Source: JAUILA01 sp964563925 | GTDB taxonomy: Bacteria > Bacteroidota > Bacteroidia > Cytophagales > Cyclobacteriaceae | Reading direction: 5' to 3' | NCBI GenBank assembly: GCA_964563925.1 | Contig: CAZLZD010000016.1 | Location: 17,258-81,257 of the forward strand | DNA length: 64,000 bases | Part shown: positions 58,981 to 64,000 of the stretch, piece after piece | Layout of the letters: every line of letters begins with the position of its first letter | How positions within the stretch are numbered: position 1 is the first letter of the stretch | Program-made: the position numbers and the translations under genes | Notes under the pieces: generated by a model | Told to the model about the DNA's origin: nothing | Databases searched by the model: none | What the model saw: only the letters and a program-made list of their open reading frames with translations

Positions 58981-61230
58981 ATGAAGTACATTCTTTCCCT
59001 GTCCATCCTTATGATTGCTGCCTGCGGGGCATCCGCGCAGGAGTTACGGGGAAGGGTGGCCAATACCGACGGTCCGTTGCCGGGAGCGACGGTGCAAATC
59101 TCGGAGAGCGAAGGGGTGGTTACCGATACCACGGGTGCATTCATTTTCACAGATCTCCGTCCCGGGGCGTACGAACTGGTGGTGCGAAGTATTGGCCATG
59201 AGACGATCAGGAAAAACGTGAAGGTACCGGCGAGCGGCCCCGTAGAGATCTTTTTACCGGTAAACAGTCTCGGCCTGCAGGAGGTGGTGGTCACCGGTTC
59301 GATGGCCCCGGTATACCTTAAAGACTCCCCGGTCAAGATCGAGGTCATCCGCAGTGACCACATTGAAACCTTTCTCCCTTCGGCCTCCACGGGGATCGTG
59401 GAGACCCTGTCCCTGATCAACGGTGTACAGGAGGTGATTTCCTGCGGGGTGTGTTTTACCAACAGCATCAGCATCAACGGATTGCCGGGCCCGTACACCG
59501 CCGTACTCATGGATGGGACTCCCATGTACGGAAACCTGGCTTCCGTATACGGACTGAACGGGATTCCCTCTTCCATCATTGACCGGATAGAGGTCATCAA
59601 AGGACCCAATTCGACGTTATACGGTTCGGAAGCCGTAGCCGGCGTCATTAACATCATCACCCGGGACCCGGCCGACCAGCCCCGGCTTACCATGGACGTA
59701 ATGGGCACCTCCAATCGCGAATTATTCTCCAACCTGGCACTGCGAATGGACGCGGGGAAGTCGAGGGGTATCCTGGGGATCAATCACGCCTGGATCAATT
59801 TGTTTGAGGATGACAACGGGGACGGGTTCAGCGACATTGTCAATGTAGACCGGGTATCGGTATTCTCCAAGTGGAACCTCCACCGCGACTCCGGGAAGAA
59901 ATGGACCATTGCCGGCAAGTATTATTACGAAGACCGCCGGAACGGGGTGGAAGAATACCTTCAGGACCGGGCTTACCAGGACCTGCGGGGCGATGATGAG
60001 GTATATGGGGAGAGCATCCTTACGCACCGTGCCGAGTTGTTTGGTACCTATACCGCTGACTTCCTCCCCGATCTTCGGGTTGACTATTCCTTCTCTTTCC
60101 ATGACCAGGACAGTTATTACGGTGCAGCTGCCTACCAGGCCAGGCAGCAGATCAGTTTTGCCAATATCATCTGGTCGCCGGAAATCGGTAACCACCGCAT
60201 TCTCACCGGGCTGACCAGCCGTTATCAATATTATGATGACAACACCATCGCGACACCGGAGGCCGACCGTCAGTTTATCCCGGGCGTTTTTCTGCAGGAC
60301 GAATGGGATATAAGCCGTACATTTTCCCTGCTCAGCGGGGCACGCCTTGATCATTACTCACGCCATGGATGGATCGCCTCTCCCCGGCTGAACCTGAAAG
60401 CACGTACAGGAAAGTACACGACATTCAGGGCGAATTTCGGAACCGGATTCCGGCTCGTTAACCTGTTTACCGAGGATCATGCATTTGTCACCGGACAGCG
60501 TGAAGTGGTCATCGGGGAAGCCCTGGAACCGGAGCGGTCCTACAACGGGTCCTTAAACTTCAATCACCTGTTCACCCCGGGAGAATCCCAGGGGAGTATC
60601 GATATAGACCTGTTCTACACGTATTTCACCAACAAGATAATCCCCGATTATTCCGATCCGGAGCTGATCGTCTACGAGAATTCCGGAGGCCATGCCATCA
60701 CCCGGGGGGCCGGGATTACCTGGTCCCACGAATTTTTATTTCCGCTTTCGTTCACGGCTGGATTTACCGTACAGCGTGCTACTGAAAATGAGGAAAACGA
60801 AGACGGGGAAACATCAACCCGGCGCATCGAATTCGCCCCGGACTTCACCGGGACGTTTGCCCTGAGCTACCGGCTCAAAAAGGCCGGCCTGCAGCTTGCC
60901 TGGTCTTCCCAGTTCACCGGACCCATGCGCCTTCCCGAAGTCTACGACCTGGATAACAACGGTGAGCCCCTCCCTTATTCCCGGCCCACGACCTCTGGTA
61001 CGTTTGCCATTCACTCGCTTCAGGTGACCCGAAAATTCAACCGCAGCTTCACGGTATATGGTGGCGTCCAGAATATTTTCAACTTCATGCAATCCTACTC
61101 CCCGCTGACCGGATACAATGACCCCGGCACCTCTCCCGGGTTCAGCGATCATTTCGACACCGCCTATTCGTTTGCCCCGATACATGGCCGGGAATTTTAC
61201 CTCGGGCTGAAGTGGACCCTCGATAAATAA
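58981..61230 (+). CDS. TonB-dependent receptor with Cys-x-x-Cys plug motif
   Basis: 749 residues. Signal peptide ending ASAQ, CarboxypepD_reg-like domain (LRGRVANTDGPLPGATVQIS, GAFIFTDLRPGAYELVV), plug with VISCGVCFTNSISINGLPGPYTAVLMDGTPMYG and VIKGPNSTLYGSEAVAGVINIITRDP, and a barrel ending FYLGLKWTLDK. The plug Cys-Gly-Val-Cys pair and following INGLPGPYT belong, by memory, to a distinct Bacteroidota receptor class; the ligand is not known to me. A possible metal-type operator overlaps its promoter. Confidence 0.9.
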   Translation: MKYILSLSILMIAACGASAQELRGRVANTDGPLPGATVQISESEGVVTDTTGAFIFTDLRPGAYELVVRSIGHETIRKNVKVPASGPVEIFLPVNSLGLQEVVVTGSMAPVYLKDSPVKIEVIRSDHIETFLPSASTGIVETLSLINGVQEVISCGVCFTNSISINGLPGPYTAVLMDGTPMYGNLASVYGLNGIPSSIIDRIEVIKGPNSTLYGSEAVAGVINIITRDPADQPRLTMDVMGTSNRELFSNLALRMDAGKSRGILGINHAWINLFEDDNGDGFSDIVNVDRVSVFSKWNLHRDSGKKWTIAGKYYYEDRRNGVEEYLQDRAYQDLRGDDEVYGESILTHRAELFGTYTADFLPDLRVDYSFSFHDQDSYYGAAAYQARQQISFANIIWSPEIGNHRILTGLTSRYQYYDDNTIATPEADRQFIPGVFLQDEWDISRTFSLLSGARLDHYSRHGWIASPRLNLKARTGKYTTFRANFGTGFRLVNLFTEDHAFVTGQREVVIGEALEPERSYNGSLNFNHLFTPGESQGSIDIDLFYTYFTNKIIPDYSDPELIVYENSGGHAITRGAGITWSHEFLFPLSFTAGFTVQRATENEENEDGETSTRRIEFAPDFTGTFALSYRLKKAGLQLAWSSQFTGPMRLPEVYDLDNNGEPLPYSRPTTSGTFAIHSLQVTRKFNRSFTVYGGVQNIFNFMQSYSPLTGYNDPGTSPGFSDHFDTAYSFAPIHGREFYLGLKWTLDK

Positions 61231-61243
61231 AGCCCTGTTTCTT

Positions 61244-61273
61244 TTTGCCGGAGCCTGCCAGATTGTATCTTTT
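61244..61273 (+). promoter_or_regulatory. Candidate promoter for the 189-residue protein
   Basis: TTTG (61244-61247), 18-bp spacer, TATCTTTT (61266-61273; 7 of 8 to TAnnTTTG). The ATG at 61288 follows 14 bases later. Confidence 0.45.
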
Positions 61274-61287
61274 GAGAAAAATTAATC

Positions 61288-61857
61288 ATGGACAGCCAGG
61301 AAGAAAGGATCAGGTATCGCATCAGGGAGCTTCGGAGCCTTGAGCTTTATTTCTATTCGGACAATCGTTCACTCGAATTTATCGGGCAGAACCCGGATAA
61401 TACCGAGGAACTTGTGGTCAATGAAAAGATCAGTGCTATCAACAACGGCCTGATCAGCCTTTCGGATGTCCCGGCACTGGCCAGGCGGATCGTTTCAATG
61501 CCCGTGGACAAGGCCCTGGGAAATCATGACCTGGACTTGGTCACGGAGCTGGCGGATATGAAAGCTACCTCACGACACGATCAACTGATTCATTTCTGTT
61601 CGCTCTACTGCAATTACCACCTTCCGGATGTATATCCCGTATTTTCGCCAGTTTCCGTAGAATTACTGACGCTGCTTGAAGAAAAAACACAGGATCAGAA
61701 ACTTAAGGGCATCGATTTTTCGTCATACAAGCCGTTTTGCGAAGGAATAGACCTGGTCATATCAAAATATGGCCTGGACGGCATGAATTATCACGAGACC
61801 GACAAGTTTTTCTGGATCAATGCCTCCAGGATACGGGAGTTTATCAAGGGTCTCTGA
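61288..61857 (+). CDS. Uncharacterised cytoplasmic protein
   Basis: 189 residues, no signal peptide, mostly helical. Contains SLELYFYSDNRSLEFIGQNPDN, NHDLDLVTELADM, HFCSLYCNYHLPDVYPVFSPVSVELL and ends NASRIREFIKGL. No motif recognised. The Cys/His-rich centre (FCSLYCNYH) might bind a metal or simply pack the core. Stand-alone gene with its own promoter-like element. Confidence 0.65.
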   Translation: MDSQEERIRYRIRELRSLELYFYSDNRSLEFIGQNPDNTEELVVNEKISAINNGLISLSDVPALARRIVSMPVDKALGNHDLDLVTELADMKATSRHDQLIHFCSLYCNYHLPDVYPVFSPVSVELLTLLEEKTQDQKLKGIDFSSYKPFCEGIDLVISKYGLDGMNYHETDKFFWINASRIREFIKGL

Positions 61858-61970
61858 CATCTCCGTTTATCTGCTGATTCGGCACTTGATCGAAGAAACC
61901 ATGCGCCACTACATGGTACCGGGTTACCGCTTCGTTACGGGAAGGATACATAGCTAAACATTAATTTGCC

Positions 61971-62363
61971 ATGAATTTTAAATACATACTCCCGCGATTG
62001 CTGGGTCTTACCGTGGCCCTGCTTTTTTTTCTCGCGGCACCCAACGATGCCCTTGCCCAGGGAAAGGGGAAGGGAAAGCAGAATGTTTCACAGCAAAAAG
62101 CCGGGCCGCCACCGTGGGCTCCGGCGCACGGATACCGTGCTAAGACCCGTTATGTCTATTTTAAAGACTATAACGTGTATTATGATCACGATCGTGGGGT
62201 CTATATCAGTCTTGGGGGGAATAACTGGCAGATCACAGCCAAGCTTCCGTCTATCCTGTCCGGGGTGGACCTGAAAGCCGCAGTGAAGGTGGACCTTGAC
62301 TTTTCAGGGGATGACCCGCAGCGAAACAACCAGGACCATAAACGAAAATTCGGCAAGAAATAA
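61971..62363 (+). CDS. Small secreted basic protein
   Basis: 130 residues. Signal peptide ending ALAQ, a Gly/Lys linker (GKGKGKQN) and a compact domain with PPPWAPAHGYRAKTRYVYFKDYN, DHDRGVYISLGGNNWQ and KVDLDFSGDDP, ending in a basic tail. The PPxWAPAHGYRAKTRxxYF pattern recurs in Bacteroidota exported proteins as I recall; role unknown. Followed by a terminator. Confidence 0.75.
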   Translation: MNFKYILPRLLGLTVALLFFLAAPNDALAQGKGKGKQNVSQQKAGPPPWAPAHGYRAKTRYVYFKDYNVYYDHDRGVYISLGGNNWQITAKLPSILSGVDLKAAVKVDLDFSGDDPQRNNQDHKRKFGKK

Positions 62364-62384
62364 TCTGTTCCGATGCAGATGGAA

Positions 62385-62416
62385 AGGCCTTTCCCCCGGG
62401 AAAGGTCTTTTTTTTT
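62385..62416 (+). terminator. Intrinsic terminator after the small secreted protein
   Basis: AGGCCTTTCCC and GGGAAAGGTCT form an 11-bp stem (one C-T mismatch-free G-T pair) with a two-base minimal loop that will open slightly, followed by a T run reaching into the stop codon of the convergent transporter gene. Confidence 0.85.
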
Positions 62417-63053
62417 AACATTCACAGGAAATATCCCTGGCACGGGCCTTCTGGAACGCCTCCCTGCCCTCCTTCCAGGCATAATAGGCGATACCAAGGC
62501 TCCCGGCCGCATCCACGTACGGGATGGCAAACAGCCAGTACAGACCGCTGGAAGCCAGTAGGATAAAGGAAAGGTAAAAACAGGTTTTGGTGCACTTCGC
62601 ATCCGAGATCACCGGTTCAGAATCCAGATCCTTCCCCACCTGAAGCTTTTTCCTGTACAGGAAATACATGGTAAGGATGGAAATCAAAGAAATGATGATG
62701 CCGTACCGGGTGGATTCAGGGTTACGTCCGTACCAGACAGCGAGCAGCGCCCCGGCGATCAAACCGGCCACCAGCAGGTAAAAGGCAAACCCTGTAATTT
62801 GCAGTGCCCTGCGTTCAAACTGGTCACGCCGGTTGACCGGATGTCGCCGCATCCTCCAGATCATATGGACTATGCCGGCCCCCGAGATCACCTCCACAAA
62901 ACTGTCCACTCCGAAACCCATCAGCGCCAGCGTCTCATCTGACTGACCCAGATAGACCGAGACCATCCCCTCCACGAGATTATAAAGGATCGTGAAAATG
63001 CCCAGTCCAAGGGCCCACTGCATTAACGAACGGTTTGATGCCTTAGACTCCAT
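62415..63053 (-). CDS. CDF-like cation transporter
   Basis: 212 residues from the ATG at 63053 (MESKASNRSLMQWALGLG); a Met six codons upstream is possible. Six membrane helices. The second helix has ALMGFGVDSFVEVISGAGIV, and the fifth-sixth region has AIPYVDAAGSLGIAYYAWKEG, the cation diffusion facilitator layout, with SDAKCTKTC between them and a Cys-rich C-terminus (ISCEC). It lacks the cytoplasmic C-terminal domain of full CDF proteins (usually about 300 residues). Heavy-metal efflux is likely, ion unknown. Confidence 0.8.
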   Translation of the reverse strand: MESKASNRSLMQWALGLGIFTILYNLVEGMVSVYLGQSDETLALMGFGVDSFVEVISGAGIVHMIWRMRRHPVNRRDQFERRALQITGFAFYLLVAGLIAGALLAVWYGRNPESTRYGIIISLISILTMYFLYRKKLQVGKDLDSEPVISDAKCTKTCFYLSFILLASSGLYWLFAIPYVDAAGSLGIAYYAWKEGREAFQKARARDISCEC

Positions 63054-63103
63054 GTGTTGAAAAATACCCAAAAATCAACAGAAATACGTACATTAATCAG
63101 CCT

Positions 63104-63772
63104 ATGTCAGTCTGTTTACATCTTGTACCCGACAAAAAATCAGGAAATCACCTGCAACCCCTGATCGCCCGGACCCCGATGGCCGGACGGGTGTATTACC
63201 TGGTCGATGACCTGTCATTCGGACCGGTACCCATGGACCTGGATAATTTTTACCCCAGGTACCAATGGCTGGAATCCTTTTTCGGAGAATTTTCCGTGGA
63301 AGCCCAGGATCTTATCTACTTCCAGAATCACACGATCCTGACCGAGGTCGATGACCGCTTAAGGCATCCGGGCAACCAGCTGGTTTTGTGGACTGAACAT
63401 TCGGCCAATCATCTCTGTTGGCTCGCCTACCTGAGCCTGTTTTTTCAGGACTGGGAATCCATCGACTGGATACACCTGGATGAGGCGGCCCGGCCATCGC
63501 GACTGACTGAACAAGACCTTCCCGCTCTCCTGGAGTTGCTTGAGAGCCGCCAACCACCTTCACCTTCGCGTTTAACGGACTTACAGGAGATGTATAATGG
63601 CTTTCGCACCAACCGTTCCCTGTTAAGGGTAATCCATGAAGGCCGGCTCGTGTCAAGGCCGCTGGATTTTTATGACGAGGAGATTACCGGCAAGGATGCT
63701 GCCTTGCCCGGCGACGACCGGAACGTTTCCGGTGAATTCCTTCGGATCAGGCGACGACAGTTAATCCTGTGA
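63104..63772 (+). CDS. DUF1835-like protein
   Basis: 222 residues, soluble. LHLVPDKKSGNHLQPLI, VYYLVDDLSFGPVPMDL and the later WTEHSANHLCWLAYLSLF match the general DUF1835 pattern (domain with an early LHI strand and a GP motif). Function unknown. Divergent from the transporter gene and overlapping the convergent nicotinamidase-like gene by 12 bases. Confidence 0.65.
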   Translation: MSVCLHLVPDKKSGNHLQPLIARTPMAGRVYYLVDDLSFGPVPMDLDNFYPRYQWLESFFGEFSVEAQDLIYFQNHTILTEVDDRLRHPGNQLVLWTEHSANHLCWLAYLSLFFQDWESIDWIHLDEAARPSRLTEQDLPALLELLESRQPPSPSRLTDLQEMYNGFRTNRSLLRVIHEGRLVSRPLDFYDEEITGKDAALPGDDRNVSGEFLRIRRRQLIL

Positions 63773-64000
63773 CAACAGGTCGGAGGATTGCAGGATGTGC
63801 ACTCCCTTAGCGCTGATTTCCTTCCTGATCTTATTAAAAGCGTCCTGATTGATAGGGCGTGTCCCGTCTTCTGCCAGGGTGACTTCAAATCCTTCCCTGA
63901 GTGCATCCATGACCGTGTAATACACGCAGAAATCAGCTGCAAGTCCGCCAACGGTCACTTTCGAAACGCCACGGTCGCGCAAGTAGCCGGCAAGTCCGGT
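63761..64000 (-). CDS. pncA: Nicotinamidase/isochorismatase-family hydrolase, 3' part only
   Basis: 79 C-terminal residues are inside the window; the gene starts beyond its end. YLRDRGVSKVTVGGLAADFCVYYTVMDALREGFEVTLAEDG is the second half of a cysteine hydrolase, with the catalytic Cys in ADFCV and the cis-peptide region GGLAAD. The YLRxRGV and DAL..GFEV spacing fits nicotinamidase (nicotinamide to nicotinate, NAD salvage). The catalytic Asp and Lys are outside the window, so the symbol is provisional. Confidence 0.75.
   Translation of the reverse strand, partial: TGLAGYLRDRGVSKVTVGGLAADFCVYYTVMDALREGFEVTLAEDGTRPINQDAFNKIRKEISAKGVHILQSSDLLSQD

Noticed and set aside
58956..59783. 275-codon minus-strand frame opposite the last TonB receptor
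   Set aside because: Covers the start of a clear receptor gene and its promoter; no independent evidence.
1..64000. CRISPR array, prophage, insertion sequence or antiviral defence island
   Set aside because: No regular repeat-spacer pattern, transposase, integrase, terminal inverted repeats or nuclease/helicase gene sets were found.

Overview
The window comes from a member of the Bacteroidota, most likely a Cytophagales-like lineage. The evidence is TonB receptors with CarboxypepD_reg-like N-terminal domains, an M56/BlaI pair, DUF695 and DUF2007 proteins, a class II (eukaryote-type) glutamine synthetase, a fungal-type ketol-acid reductoisomerase, and several promoters with the Bacteroidota -7 element TAnnTTTG instead of Pribnow boxes. 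Two runs of exactly 100 N (56385-56484 and 58795-58894) show a scaffolded draft assembly or MAG. The order-level placement is inference. There are no rRNA genes, insertion sequences, phage genes or CRISPR arrays.

Layout. 1-1596: the end of an envelope cluster (OmpA-family protein plus a truncated relative). 1788-13422: a complete branched-chain amino acid block, leuACDB followed by ilvEDBNCA, all on the minus strand and packed almost without gaps. Between leuB and ilvE lies a full transcription attenuator: promoter, a 22-codon leader peptide rich in Leu/Val/Ile, an antiterminator segment and an intrinsic terminator. 13570-15601: a helical-repeat protein and a lipoprotein. 16018-19689: an ammonium assimilation unit (amt, outer-membrane beta-barrel, GSII) preceded by three identical-format 16-bp inverted repeats spaced five helical turns apart. 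19791-23950: a kinase-like protein of unknown role, small membrane proteins, the fluoride channel crcB and an M42 peptidase. 24091-28254: a phosphorelay (hybrid kinase, stand-alone receiver, NtrC-type activator). 28451-36267: a coiled-coil lipoprotein, then a tight five-gene operon ending in PBP1A, with a leucine-rich-repeat exported protein abutting the PBP. 36264-42374: an Lrp regulator, an M56 peptidase fused to POTRA-like domains with its BlaI-type repressor and a candidate operator, small envelope proteins and an SDR. 42525-46527: two tRNA-Leu genes with nearly identical terminators bracket a hexosamine kinase/nucleotidyltransferase pair and a GT39-like membrane protein. 46598-48789: ergothioneine genes egtD and egtB. 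49147-54708: a subtilase, small membrane and exported proteins, and a lipoprotein/TonB receptor pair sharing a 17-bp operator-like motif. 54766-61230: an MscS channel broken by a gap, btuB under a cobalamin riboswitch, and another TonB receptor. 61288-64000: small proteins, a CDF-like transporter, a DUF1835 protein and the end of a nicotinamidase-like gene.

Themes. Much of the window is nutrient acquisition and its control: BCAA synthesis controlled by attenuation, ammonium uptake and assimilation controlled by repeated operators, B12 uptake controlled by a riboswitch, and metal or cofactor receptors controlled by palindromes overlapping their promoters. The strongest candidate for an undescribed system is the complete peptide-leader attenuator in front of ilvE; the amt operator triplet, the M56-POTRA/BlaI module and the LRR-PBP1A operon come next.
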